From Desulfovibrio desulfuricans DSM 642 (GTDB lineage Bacteria; Desulfobacterota; Desulfovibrionia; Desulfovibrionales; Desulfovibrionaceae), in contig NZ_ATUZ01000011.1 of NCBI RefSeq assembly GCF_000420465.1, forward strand, positions 496,001 through 560,000: a stretch of DNA of 64,000 nucleotides. Direction: 5' to 3'. Below, one piece after another: positions 52,846 to 61,361 of the stretch. Positions within the stretch are counted from its first letter, which is position 1. Each line of letters opens with the position of its first letter. Below the pieces are notes generated by a model, which saw only the letters and a list, made by a program, of their open reading frames with translations, was not told the DNA's origin and searched no databases. Both the position numbers and the translations under genes were made by a program.

Positions 52846-54195
52846 ATGGAAAGTCTTATTGGCGTGCTGCAACAAATTCAGGAAATTGTCTGGGGCCCCC
52901 CAACCATGATCCTTCTCCTGATTACCGGGCTTTATTATACTCTCCGGTTGGGATTTCTTCAGTTTATCCATCTCCCCAAAGCCATCCGCTATATTTTTGA
53001 AAAAGAGGAAGGCAGTGTGGGCGATGTCTCCGCATTTGCTTCTCTCTGCACGGCGCTGGCCGCAACCATTGGCACAGGCAGCATTGTTGGCGTGGCAACC
53101 GCCCTGCGTGTGGGCGGGCCGGGCGCGCTCTTCTGGATGTGGGTTTCGGCTGTTCTTGGCATGGCCACAAAGTACGCTGAAGGCGTGTTGGCCATCAAAT
53201 ATCGCACCATAGATGAAAAGGGCGAAGTGGCTGGCGGCCCCATGTACTACATTGAGCAGGGCATGGGCAGTAAGTGGAAATGGCTTGCCAAGCTGTTTGC
53301 ATTTTTTGGCGCGGTGACAGCCCTGATGGGCTGCGGCACCTTCCCGCAGGTCAATGCGATCACGGAATCTGTCAGCAATGCCTTTAATATGCCGATCTCA
53401 CTGGTGGGCGCTGTTGTGACAATTGCCACCGCCGCCGTTGTTCTTGGCGGCATCAAGTCCATTTCCAGCGTGGCTGAATTTGTTGTGCCGCTGATGGCGG
53501 CCTTTTACGTTGCAGCTTCGGCCTATGTGCTGTTCAACCAGTCGGCGGCGCTTCCCGGTGCTTTCGCCCTGGTTGTGAAGTCTGCTTTTGAGCCGACTGC
53601 CGTAGCTGGCGGCGCTACCGGCGCTGTCATAGTTTCTGTAATGACCGCCATGCGCACCGGCATTGCCCGAGGTGTGTATACCAACGAAGCCGGGCTTGGC
53701 AGCGCCCCCATTGTGGTGGCCGCAGCCAAGTCTGATTCCGGCGTGCGGCAAGGCCTGATTGCCATGACCGGCGTTTTCTTCACGACTATTGTCATCTGCA
53801 CCATGACGGGGCTGGTTATTATCACCTCTGGTTTGCTGGACAGTTCAACGCTTGACGGCGGTATCCTTTCCAACGCCGCATTCAATGCTGGCATGTCTGG
53901 TGACATGGGGATGTATGTAGTTTCCATCGGACTGGTATTTTTTTCTTTTACAACAATCATTGGCTGGAATTACTACGGTGAACGGTGCGTTGTGTATCTG
54001 ACGGACGGGGTAAAATACGTAATGAGCTACAAAATACTGTATATTTTGTGCGTAGCTGTTGCCCCGTATCTGTCCATCAGGCCTATCTGGTATATGGCCG
54101 ATATCACCAATGCCTGCATGGCCTTTCCCAACCTTGTGGCACTGTTGGTGCTAAGCCCCATAGTCATAGCGGAAACAAAAAAGTATTTTCAATGA
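52846..54195 (+). CDS. Sodium:alanine/glycine symporter (AGCS family)
   Basis: A 449-residue inner-membrane transporter of about 11 helices. Family hallmarks are GPPTMILLLITGLYYTLRLGFLQF at the start, ATIGTGSIVGVATALRVGGPGALFWMWVSA, and the later GIARGVYTNEAGLGSAPIVVAAAKSD. It co-imports alanine or glycine with Na+. The ATG at 52846 gives the standard length, while the frame start at 52762 adds a basic, atypical stretch. The ribosome site is weak. It stands alone. Confidence 0.93.
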   Translation: MESLIGVLQQIQEIVWGPPTMILLLITGLYYTLRLGFLQFIHLPKAIRYIFEKEEGSVGDVSAFASLCTALAATIGTGSIVGVATALRVGGPGALFWMWVSAVLGMATKYAEGVLAIKYRTIDEKGEVAGGPMYYIEQGMGSKWKWLAKLFAFFGAVTALMGCGTFPQVNAITESVSNAFNMPISLVGAVVTIATAAVVLGGIKSISSVAEFVVPLMAAFYVAASAYVLFNQSAALPGAFALVVKSAFEPTAVAGGATGAVIVSVMTAMRTGIARGVYTNEAGLGSAPIVVAAAKSDSGVRQGLIAMTGVFFTTIVICTMTGLVIITSGLLDSSTLDGGILSNAAFNAGMSGDMGMYVVSIGLVFFSFTTIIGWNYYGERCVVYLTDGVKYVMSYKILYILCVAVAPYLSIRPIWYMADITNACMAFPNLVALLVLSPIVIAETKKYFQ

Positions 54196-54227
54196 CCCCA
54201 GGCTGTTCACGGGGGATCTGAAGGCGC

Positions 54228-54253
54228 AAAAAAAGCCGGAGAATCTCCGGCTT
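54228..54253 (-). terminator. Terminator of the rfb-ubiA operon
   Basis: On the minus strand AAGCCGGAG-att-CTCCGGCTT is followed by seven T. It lies about 98 bases past the ubiA-family stop. Confidence 0.85.
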
Positions 54254-54277
54254 GAACATGTCTGTATACATTTTTGA

Positions 54278-54327
54278 GGGCATTCCCGATTGCTGGTATA
54301 ACCCAGCAAGCAGGAATGCCCTTTTTT
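54278..54327 (+). terminator. Terminator for the alanine symporter gene
   Basis: GGGCATTCC and GGAATGCCC enclose an inner TTGCTGG-tataa-CCAGCAA stem and are followed by six T on the plus strand. Confidence 0.8.
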
Positions 54328-54350
54328 CAGTTGAATAAAGCCGTGCGCGT

Positions 54351-55328
54351 TTACAGCAGCACGCCCAGTATCAGGGCCGCGCCGCTGATGAGGTAGCATT
54401 TGCGCACCAGATGCCCGTGAGCGTCCAGCGGCAGCCAGTCGCCATCCCCGGCAAGACGGATGCGGCGGCAGGCTGCCAGATAGAAGGGCAGGCCCGCCAG
54501 ACACAACACCACCGGCCAACCCGCAAGCCCCGCTGCCCACAGATTGCACAGCAACAGCCACACCAGCGGCCACCACAGGCGGAACAGCAAAAATGCCCCG
54601 GCCTTGCCCAGAGTATTGGCAAGAGTATGCTTGCCCGCCGCCAGATCGGTTTCGATTTCCGGCAGGCTCTGGTAGTACAGCACCCCCCCCACCATCAGGC
54701 CCACGGGCAATGCCAGAGCAAGGCTGCACGGTTCAAAACGGCCCAGCAGCAGAGTGGCGCTGGCGCTCACCATGATAAAGCCCATGTTCAGGCACACAAA
54801 CACTTCACCCATGGCACGGTGCCCGTAGCGGATGGGCGGCGCCACATAAAAAACGGCGGAACCCACCGCGAACACGCTCAATGCCCAGAGTGCAGGCCGC
54901 AGGGCCGGGGGCAACCCCAGAATCAGCAGGCCGCCCACGGCAAGCGTTGCCGGGGTAAGCAGGAGCAGAACAATGGACAGTTGGCGCGGGCTGATAAGGC
55001 CGGACTGGATGACGCGCGAGCCGCCGATGTTGTCGCCGCCGTCCACGCCAAGAATATGATCAAAGAGGTCGTTGGCCAGATTGGCAATGGTCAGGCCCAT
55101 AAAGCAGCCAGCCAGCAGCAGGGTGTAGGTTGCCCACTGCCCTGGCCGGATGCTTCCTTGCAGGCGAAAGGTCAGTGCCAGAGCCAGCGTAACCGGGATG
55201 GCCGCCGTAATGAAAAAAGGCGGGCGGCAGGCCTGCCACCACGCCCTTGCCTGTTGGCGGAAAGTAAGCTTTGGCGCGAGGGCAGGGCGGGGAACCCATG
55301 CCTCGCGCAAAAGATCGCCGCAGCGCAT
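54351..55328 (-). CDS. UbiA-family prenyltransferase
   Basis: A 325-residue membrane enzyme of the UbiA superfamily. The first Asp-rich motif is NLANDLFDHILGVD, followed by GGSRVIQSGLISPRQ. The second is LPEIETDLAAGKHTLANTLGK. The pattern is close to MenA-like enzymes that prenylate a menaquinone precursor. Another UbiA member makes decaprenyl-phosphoryl-ribose. It starts one base after the epimerase stop, in an operon with CDP-sugar genes, so a glycolipid role is worth considering. The start has GGAGG 8 nt upstream. Confidence 0.87.
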   Translation of the reverse strand: MRCGDLLREAWVPRPALAPKLTFRQQARAWWQACRPPFFITAAIPVTLALALTFRLQGSIRPGQWATYTLLLAGCFMGLTIANLANDLFDHILGVDGGDNIGGSRVIQSGLISPRQLSIVLLLLTPATLAVGGLLILGLPPALRPALWALSVFAVGSAVFYVAPPIRYGHRAMGEVFVCLNMGFIMVSASATLLLGRFEPCSLALALPVGLMVGGVLYYQSLPEIETDLAAGKHTLANTLGKAGAFLLFRLWWPLVWLLLCNLWAAGLAGWPVVLCLAGLPFYLAACRRIRLAGDGDWLPLDAHGHLVRKCYLISGAALILGVLL

Positions 55329-55329
55329 G

Positions 55330-55827
55330 TTATACGCCTCCTTCACTCCATGTGTAGGGAATGGAAGGGTCATCGGCGGGCAGTCGCTGCCCTTCGGTGG
55401 GATCGTGGGGGATGTCGGCACAGTTGCAGATGAGCGCCGGAGCGTCACCCATAGCTGTAAAGCCGTACCACACATTCACGGGGATGCGCAGCAGACCGTA
55501 GTGTTCCGGTCTGCCAAGGGCCAGTTCGCACAAAACGCCGCGCGTCTCGGAATCTGGCCTGTCGTCATACATCACGATTTTCAGCAGGCCGGAAGGCACG
55601 GCAAAGTGCTGGGTCTGGCGGGTGTGGCGTTTCCAGGCCTTGACGTGGCCGGGCAGCACCTCTGAAAAATAGATTTCGCCAAAGCCCTTGCTGAAGTCTG
55701 GCAACAGGGGCGAGCCGGGGCGCAGCATGTGCAGCACCGGCCCGCCTTCTGTGGGAATGACCTTCAGGGGGTGCAGCAGTGCGCCTGCAATGCCCACATC
55801 CTGCGCAGCCATTTCTTCCGTATTCAT
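55330..55827 (-). CDS. dTDP-4-dehydrorhamnose 3,5-epimerase-like sugar epimerase
   Basis: A 165-residue cupin-like protein. LKVIPTEGGPVLHMLRPGSP, the FGEIYFSEVLPGHVKAWKRHTRQTQHFAVPSGLLKIVMYDDR core and VPVNVWYGFTAMG-like residues (RIPVNVWYGFTAMGDAPALICN) match the RmlC fold and active site. It would epimerise the 4-keto-6-deoxy sugar made by the upstream dehydratase. The start ATG overlaps the dehydratase stop by one base (TAATG). RmlC usually acts on dTDP sugars; here a CDP sugar is more likely from context. Confidence 0.83.
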   Translation of the reverse strand: MNTEEMAAQDVGIAGALLHPLKVIPTEGGPVLHMLRPGSPLLPDFSKGFGEIYFSEVLPGHVKAWKRHTRQTQHFAVPSGLLKIVMYDDRPDSETRGVLCELALGRPEHYGLLRIPVNVWYGFTAMGDAPALICNCADIPHDPTEGQRLPADDPSIPYTWSEGGV

Positions 55828-56942
55828 TACTTTACCCACACCTGATTGCGCTGTTCGGCGGCGTTGACGTAGGCCGCGATCTGCCCAAGGGTGAAGTCGA
55901 GCATGTTCTGGGGCTGTTTGCCGTTCTGCCCCTGATAGAAGCAGTGGTACCATTCGGCGGTGTAGCGGATGGTTTCCTCAAAGGTGAGGGTGGCCTTCCA
56001 GCCCAGATGCGCCAGTGCTTTATCGCAGCAGAGCTTGAGCAGGGTGCATTCTTTCATGCCGGCCTGACCATTCTTGTCCATTTCGCTGGCAAAGCCGGGC
56101 CAGTGCAGGGCAAGGGCATCCACCACTTCGGCGACGGTGTTGTTGACGTCTGCCGCAGGGCCGAAGTTGTAGGCCTGCCCGCGCAGGTTGAAAGGCTCGT
56201 TGAGGCCCAGCAGCAGGCGCGCTCCAAGCCACAGATAGCCGGAAAGAGGCTCCAGCACCAGCTGCCAGGGGCGCGTGGCCCATGGACTGCGGATCTGCAC
56301 AGGCTGCCCGGCGGCCCATGCGCGGGCGCAGTCGGGCACAATACGATCCTGCGCCCAGTCGCCGCCGCCAATCACGTTGCCGGCGCGCACGGTGGCGCAG
56401 GCTGGGCCATCCTTGAAAAAGCTTTCAAAATAGGAGTGGGCGATGATCTCCGCGCAGCCCTTGGAGGCGGAGTAGGGGTCGTGCCCGCCGAGGTGGTCGG
56501 TTTCGCGGTAGCCCCAGACCCATTCATCGTTGCGGTAGCATTTATCGGAAGTAATCATGATGACGGCCTGCACATCGGGGCAGGCGCGCACAGCCTCAAG
56601 CACGTTGAGGGTGCCCATCATGTTGGCTTCAAAGGTCAGGGCCGGGTCGTCATACGACTTGCGCACCAGCGCCTGCGCCGCAAGGTGGAAGACCACATCG
56701 GGGCGGAACTGGCGCATGGCCTTGATCATGCTTTCGCGGTCGCGGATGTCGCCGCGCACGTCGGCCTCGAGGTGCGCGCAAAGATCCATGGCGGCGTAGT
56801 GTGAGGGAGTGGTGGGCACGCAGTCGGAAAAACCGCCGACCACTGCGCCCATCTGGGTCAGCCATGCCGCAAGCCATGAACCTTTGAATCCCGTGTGTCC
56901 GGTTACAAAGACCCGGCGTCCTTTATATGCGTTGGCAAACAT
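55827..56942 (-). CDS. rfbG: CDP-glucose 4,6-dehydratase
   Basis: A 371-residue short-chain dehydrogenase-type enzyme that converts CDP-glucose to CDP-4-keto-6-deoxyglucose. The NAD site is RVFVTGHTGFKGSWLAAWL. The family-typical SDKCYRNDEWVWGYRETDHLGGHDPYSASKGCAEI holds the YxxxK pair. The substrate region RAGNVIGGGDWAQDRIVPDCARAW is intact. It follows rfbF by 124 bases and is coupled to the epimerase gene. No rfbH gene (3-dehydratase) is in the operon, so the final sugar is not the common 3,6-dideoxyhexose unless made elsewhere. Confidence 0.93.
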   Translation of the reverse strand: MFANAYKGRRVFVTGHTGFKGSWLAAWLTQMGAVVGGFSDCVPTTPSHYAAMDLCAHLEADVRGDIRDRESMIKAMRQFRPDVVFHLAAQALVRKSYDDPALTFEANMMGTLNVLEAVRACPDVQAVIMITSDKCYRNDEWVWGYRETDHLGGHDPYSASKGCAEIIAHSYFESFFKDGPACATVRAGNVIGGGDWAQDRIVPDCARAWAAGQPVQIRSPWATRPWQLVLEPLSGYLWLGARLLLGLNEPFNLRGQAYNFGPAADVNNTVAEVVDALALHWPGFASEMDKNGQAGMKECTLLKLCCDKALAHLGWKATLTFEETIRYTAEWYHCFYQGQNGKQPQNMLDFTLGQIAAYVNAAEQRNQVWVK

Positions 56943-57009
56943 GTTGGTTCCTCGTTGGGTTTTCGCGCGTTGGCTGACGCGGAAAGGGGATGTGCAGCCT
57001 GTGAAGCAC

Positions 57010-57040
57010 GCTTCGGCTACGGGCAGGCCGCAGCCGAAGC
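57010..57040 (-). repeat. Inverted repeat between rfbF and rfbG
   Basis: GCTTCGGCT and AGCCGAAGC with a 13-nt gap lie in the 124-base gap between the two genes. It could attenuate or process the message. Confidence 0.5.
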
Positions 57041-57066
57041 TTTAACTAAGTGTTGCGAAGCGCCGT

Positions 57067-57831
57067 TTAGATCCAGAAGGCCTTGCCCGCGTCCCACATC
57101 TCGTTGAGCTTGATGGAGTCGCGCAGCGTATCCATGCACTGCCACTGGCCGGGGTGCGGATACATGGAAAGCTGCCCCTCCGCCGCCAGCCGCTGCAAGG
57201 GTTCTTTTTCCAGATCGCAGGCTTCGTCCTCGGTGAGGTAGTCAAGAAATTCGCGCTTGAAGACGAAAAATCCGCAGTTGATAAATTCGTCCAGCACGGG
57301 CTTTTCTTCCCATGAAAGAATCTTGCCGTCGGCATCGGTGCGCACCGTGCCAAAGCGCGAGGGCATGCGCACACCCGTAAAGGTGCCGATGCTGCCCGAC
57401 TGCTTGTGGAATTCGATGAGCTTGTTCAGGTCGATATCGGCAACGCCGTCGCCGTAAGTAACCATAAAGCGGTCGGTGTCAATGTGCTTGGCAACGCGCT
57501 TGAGGCGGCCACCCTTTTGCGTTTCCTGTCCGGTGTCGCACAGGGTTACGCGCCAGTCCTCAATGGGATTGGGATAGGTGGTGATGTTGCCGCTCTTGAG
57601 GTCAACCGTAAAATCCGTATTGCGGATGTTGTAGTCGTGGAAATACTGCTTGATGACCTCGCCCTTGTAACCAAGGGGCAGGATAAAATCCTTGAAGCCA
57701 AAGCGCGCATAGATGGACATGATGTGCCAGAGCACGGGCCGTCCGCCGATCTCGACCATGGGCTTGGGTTTGACCGAGGTTTCTTCGCGCAGACGAGTAC
57801 CCTTGCCGCCGCACATGATGATGACTTTCAT
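57067..57831 (-). CDS. rfbF: Glucose-1-phosphate cytidylyltransferase
   Basis: Makes CDP-glucose from CTP and glucose-1-phosphate, the first step of CDP-sugar synthesis. The 254-residue length fits. The nucleotide-binding motif MCGGKGTRLREETSVKPKPMVEIGGRPVLWHIM, the VTYGDGVADIDLNKLIEFHKQ segment and the C-terminal GKAFWI are as in RfbF. The ATG at 57831 has GGAGG 6 nt upstream; the frame continuing to 58773 is not coding. It is the first gene of the four-gene operon. Confidence 0.94.
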   Translation of the reverse strand: MKVIIMCGGKGTRLREETSVKPKPMVEIGGRPVLWHIMSIYARFGFKDFILPLGYKGEVIKQYFHDYNIRNTDFTVDLKSGNITTYPNPIEDWRVTLCDTGQETQKGGRLKRVAKHIDTDRFMVTYGDGVADIDLNKLIEFHKQSGSIGTFTGVRMPSRFGTVRTDADGKILSWEEKPVLDEFINCGFFVFKREFLDYLTEDEACDLEKEPLQRLAAEGQLSMYPHPGQWQCMDTLRDSIKLNEMWDAGKAFWI

Positions 57832-58029
57832 TCTAAGCCTCCTGCCGCCGCGTTTCATGGCTTGTTCCGTTCGCGGCGTGTGGCCCATGTGTAGCAGAAG
57901 GGCGCGAGGAAAAAAAGCCCCGCAAGGGGGCTTGGGCCGCCGGGATGCTCTTTGCATTTGCGCCCGCACGGCGTAGAATAAGCAAAGCGCATTCAAACCC
58001 AAACTTTTTTGTGCGCAAGAGAGGTAGTT

Positions 58030-58704
58030 ATGAAGTTGTTTCGCCGTGGTTTGCTGTTGCCGCTGGTGCTGCTGATGGGCGCATTGGTTGCGGCCTGCGT
58101 TACTTCCGGCCCGCAAAAGGCGCTGAATGATGTGGCCGACGCCCTGAACAAAAATGACGGCGCGGCCTTTCTGGCACAACTGGACATGAAGCCCTTTGCA
58201 ACCAACCAGATTAAAAATATGACTCGTGAAGATCAGGCGCTCAACGCTCTGGATTCCATGGGGCGCTTGCTGGGGCTGGGCGGTATGGAAGACCTGCTGG
58301 GCAGCGTGGTGGACATGCAGGCGCGCCTGCAAAAGCAGTATATGCGCGGCGTGAGCACGGGCGAGCTGGTGGCCCAGTGCGGCAAGGCTGACACTCCTGA
58401 CTGCCCGTGGGTGCCTGAAAGCCTGAAGGCCGCCAAGATTACCGAGCTTGGGGCCGATGCGGCCGTTGTGCAGGTGACCACGCCCGCCCGCATGACCAGT
58501 TGGCTTGCCCTGCGCAAGGTGGGCGAGAAGTGGCTGGTGGTTGGGCAGGCCGTGATGGAAAGCACTGCTAGGGAATATGCGTTGCAGAAGGCCCCGGCGG
58601 CTCCTGAAAAGCCTGCGCCGGTTGCGCCCACGCCCAAGGAAGCGCCGGAGAAGACTCCTGTGCCGGGGAATCGGGCTGACAAGGATGGCGTGACGAAGAT
58701 TTAG
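58030..58704 (+). CDS. Hypothetical lipoprotein
   Basis: A 224-residue exported protein with a clear lipobox LVAAC at residues about 20-24 (PLVLLMGALVAAC). The mature part is helical with QKALNDVADALNKNDGAAFLAQLDM and a DUF4878-like ending (AAVVQVTTPARMTSWLALRKVGEKWLVVGQ). A Pro/Ala/Lys/Glu-rich tail follows. It is probably anchored in the outer membrane. The start at 58030 has AGAGG upstream. It stands alone, just before repeat copy 2. Function unknown. Confidence 0.8.
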   Translation: MKLFRRGLLLPLVLLMGALVAACVTSGPQKALNDVADALNKNDGAAFLAQLDMKPFATNQIKNMTREDQALNALDSMGRLLGLGGMEDLLGSVVDMQARLQKQYMRGVSTGELVAQCGKADTPDCPWVPESLKAAKITELGADAAVVQVTTPARMTSWLALRKVGEKWLVVGQAVMESTAREYALQKAPAAPEKPAPVAPTPKEAPEKTPVPGNRADKDGVTKI

Positions 58705-58756
58705 GGTGATTTTGCGGGCGCATTGGGGAGAAGCAAGAGGGTTTTGGCGGCGGGGT

Positions 58757-59460
58757 GAGCCTGTCGAGCGCATTTACGCAAACCCGACTTTTGCACCCTG
58801 AATGCGTCAGCGCCGGGATTTTGATGCTCACGTACTTGAGTACGCTGCGCTCAAAATCCCGGCGTTTCCTTTTCAGGCCGCAAAACGCGTATTTTGCAAA
58901 TTCGCCCAACACCAGCCATCGCCTCCGCTCTGCTCCGGCGAGTTTAAGGAAGGTAACCCCACAACCATCTCCTGATGGAGGAGATACTTCTTGGACTCGT
59001 AATTTATCTGTCTGGTCATGGCTGAATGGTAATTGGTATGACCACAGGTGAAGTGAATCTGTTGGTTATGTTAGTGTTGTAATTTGGTTTTCTCCAAGTT
59101 TGTGAGGCTGAAAGCTCAGAGCTGTCGAGAAGGGTATAAAGTCATTCCCAGAGTCAACACTGCATCAATGGTATTGGGCTGAAGCGGAATAGCATTCAAA
59201 GCAAAAGTGTACTCTGGCATTAACGCGGCGCGGAGGGAGATCCCCTGAGCGAGCGCAGCGAGCGAGGGAAGCTCCCGCAGCTATGGCCGCGTTGCCCTCG
59301 CCGTTTTGCGGAAGCTGAAAACCTGAAGGGGTGTTCCGGGGGGAGTGCAGAGGGGGCCGAGGAGGGGCGTAGCCCCTAACAGGCCCCCTTTGCCCCACGC
59401 CGCGCAGGCGTCCCAAACACCGCCGGAGGGTGGAACCCAGTGCCCGCAGGGCAGCAAAAA
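58757..59460 (+). repeat. Long intergenic repeat, copy 2 (about 704 bp)
   Basis: It aligns along its whole length with 13569-14280 in the same orientation, with the same start and end sequences and the same series of hairpins: 58811-58864, AGGGGC-GTA-GCCCCT near 59370, and TGCCC-GCA-GGGCA near 59448. It fills most of the gap between the lipoprotein gene and hflX. As in copy 1, frames inside it (58755-59051, plus) have no ribosome site. Confidence 0.85.
58811..58864. other. Conserved hairpin in repeat copy 2
   Basis: The arms CGCCGGGATTTTGA and TCAAAATCCCGGCG form a perfect 14-bp stem around CGTAC-TTGA-GTACG. The bases differ from copy 1 on both sides of the stem while pairing is kept. Confidence 0.8.
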
Positions 59461-59581
59461 GAATTAGTTTCTGGCAGGTTAGGCGTAAACACGCCGCGCA
59501 GGCGTCCAAACCCCGCCGGGGGCGGAATTTAGTGCCCGCAGGGCAGCAAAAATAATCAATCGCCGCCGCGCAGGCAGCCCC
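59461..59581 (+). repeat. Tandem partial copy of the repeat tail
   Basis: From 59491 the last ~64 bases of the repeat (starting ACGCCGCGCAGGCGTCC and ending GGGCAGCAAAAA) occur again, 94 bases after the first occurrence at 59397. A third truncated start (CGCCGCGCAGGCAG) is at about 59564. The hflX stop follows directly. Confidence 0.7.
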
Positions 59582-61231
59582 CTAATTCAGCACTGTCGGC
59601 GCATCAGTCGCCACCATACTCGCAGGATGCCGCAGCAATAAAAGCTCCAGCTCCTCCAGCAAGGCCTTGCAGCCCTCGCCATTCTTTGCGGAAATCGTCA
59701 ATGCATCGGGGAAGGCATCCGCCAGCTCAGCGCGGGCCGGGGCTTCCAGTTGATCCCACTTGTTCAGAATCATCAGCCTCGGCATGCGATCCAGTTCCAT
59801 TTCGGCAAGGATGCTTTCCACAGCGCTCATCTGCTGCAAAAGGTCAGGATGCGAGGCATCGGCAACGTGCAGCAAAAGATCCGCCGCTTCCAGCTCCTCA
59901 AGGGTCGCGCGAAAGGCGTCCATCAGCTCCTTGGGCAGATTGCGGATAAAGCCCACGGTGTCGGCCATGATGATTTCTTTTTCCGCAGGGAAGCGCAGCC
60001 GTCGGGTGGTGGGGTCAAGCGTGGCGAAGAGTTTGTTTTCGGCCAGCACTTCCGAGCGGGTAAGCGTGTTGAGCAGGGTGGACTTGCCCGCATTGGTGTA
60101 GCCCACAAGGGCCGCCAGCGGGATGCCCTGCCGTGAGCGCCGGGCGCGGGTAAATGAGCGCTGCCGCCGCAACTGGTCAAGCTCTTTGCGGATGCGGGCC
60201 ATGCGCTCGCGGATTTTGCGGCGGTCGGTCTCCAGCTTGGTTTCGCCGGGGCCGCGCCCGCCAATGCCGCCCATGAGGCGGTCCATGGCGCGGTTTCTGC
60301 CCACAAGGCGCGGTTGGGTATAGCGCAACTGGGCCAGCTCCACCTGGAGCTTGCCCGCGCGGCTCACCGCGTGCTGGGCAAAAATATCCAGAATAAGCTG
60401 GGTGCGGTCAATGACCTTGCGCTCGGTGATGTCTGCCAGATTGTGCAACTGAGCGGGCGAAAGCTCGCCGTCAAAAACCATCATGCCTGCGCGGCCTTGC
60501 AGGGCCAGCACTTCAAGTTCTGCCACCTTGCCCTTGCCCATGATGAGGCGCGGATTGATCTGCGCCACGCGCTGCACCATGCGCCCGGCTACAGTCAGCC
60601 CTGCGGTGCGGGCCAGTTCCGCCAGTTCGTCCAGATTGCGCTCCTGAATGATGCGCGGCTGCGTGCCTACAGAAACCAGCATGGCGCGGGGGGTATCGTC
60701 CGCCTCGCGGGCGTCCTCTGCCTTGCGGGCAAGCTCTTCTTCCAGGGCTTCCGCCGTGGCCACAAACTGTGATTCCGTGCGGTCCCAGGGCTGGGGTGTA
60801 TCAAGGTGATAGGGCTGGCCGCCCGAAGGATTGGGCAAAAGATGGGCCGCCTGCCACTGCACGGGGTCGCCAACCGGGTTCACTGTGAGCGCCACCACGG
60901 CATCCAGCCGCAGAAAGAGCATGTCCATCAGGTCTTCCTGACTGATGCCGCCGGGGGAAAGGTGGGTGTGCAGCAGGCGCAGGCCGCGCAGGCGTTCCTG
61001 CCCGCTGCGACCGCGCGGCAGTTCAGGAATCATGATGCTGCCCGCCTCGCCCACAATAACCATCTGCACCCGGCCCTTGCGGTCAATGAGCAGGCCCAGT
61101 TGCCGCCCCACGGCGCGTGAAAGCAGGGAGAGTTCCCGCGCCTGGTCAACGGTGTAGACTTCTTCCGCCGGGAAACGGCGGTTGAACAGACGGGTGAGTG
61201 CTGCAAGCTGGCTCGGCTTGAGCCCTTGCAC
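59582..61231 (-). CDS. hflX: Ribosome-associated GTPase HflX
   Basis: A 549-residue GTPase that splits or rescues stalled ribosomes. The HflX-specific region has the Gly-rich linker GGIGGRGPGETKLETDRR and arginine-rich helices. The G domain has G1 GYTNAGKST, G3 DTVGFIRNLP and G4 NKWD. It has an extra N-terminal domain of about 180 residues, as in long HflX forms. The annotated start GTG at 61231 has only AAGG nearby. A better AGGAG lies 27 bases upstream, where the frame is still open, so the true start may be further upstream at a non-standard codon (ATC at 61252). Confidence 0.92.
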   Translation of the reverse strand: MQGLKPSQLAALTRLFNRRFPAEEVYTVDQARELSLLSRAVGRQLGLLIDRKGRVQMVIVGEAGSIMIPELPRGRSGQERLRGLRLLHTHLSPGGISQEDLMDMLFLRLDAVVALTVNPVGDPVQWQAAHLLPNPSGGQPYHLDTPQPWDRTESQFVATAEALEEELARKAEDAREADDTPRAMLVSVGTQPRIIQERNLDELAELARTAGLTVAGRMVQRVAQINPRLIMGKGKVAELEVLALQGRAGMMVFDGELSPAQLHNLADITERKVIDRTQLILDIFAQHAVSRAGKLQVELAQLRYTQPRLVGRNRAMDRLMGGIGGRGPGETKLETDRRKIRERMARIRKELDQLRRQRSFTRARRSRQGIPLAALVGYTNAGKSTLLNTLTRSEVLAENKLFATLDPTTRRLRFPAEKEIIMADTVGFIRNLPKELMDAFRATLEELEAADLLLHVADASHPDLLQQMSAVESILAEMELDRMPRLMILNKWDQLEAPARAELADAFPDALTISAKNGEGCKALLEELELLLLRHPASMVATDAPTVLN

Positions 61232-61282
61232 GTTACCTTCTGGCTTTGGGATGGGAAGCTCCTAACGAAAAAATGTTAAACC

Positions 61283-61329
61283 GCACCCGCAACCACTGTA
61301 CCTCAAAAGGGGCAGGGCTGCGGGTGCGT
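61283..61329 (-). terminator. Inverted repeat between the IMP cyclohydrolase gene and hflX
   Basis: CGCACCCGCA/TGCGGGTGCG with a 27-nt gap; on the minus strand TTTAACATTTTTT follows. It may act as a weak terminator or attenuator ahead of hflX. Confidence 0.5.
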
Positions 61330-61361
61330 GAACAGATGCGGTGCGTGGGCTGTGTACAAGC

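Noticed and set aside
57832-58773. N-terminal extension of rfbF
   Set aside because: The extra residues do not match the enzyme, the frame overlaps the opposite-strand lipoprotein gene, and a strong GGAGG precedes the ATG at 57831.
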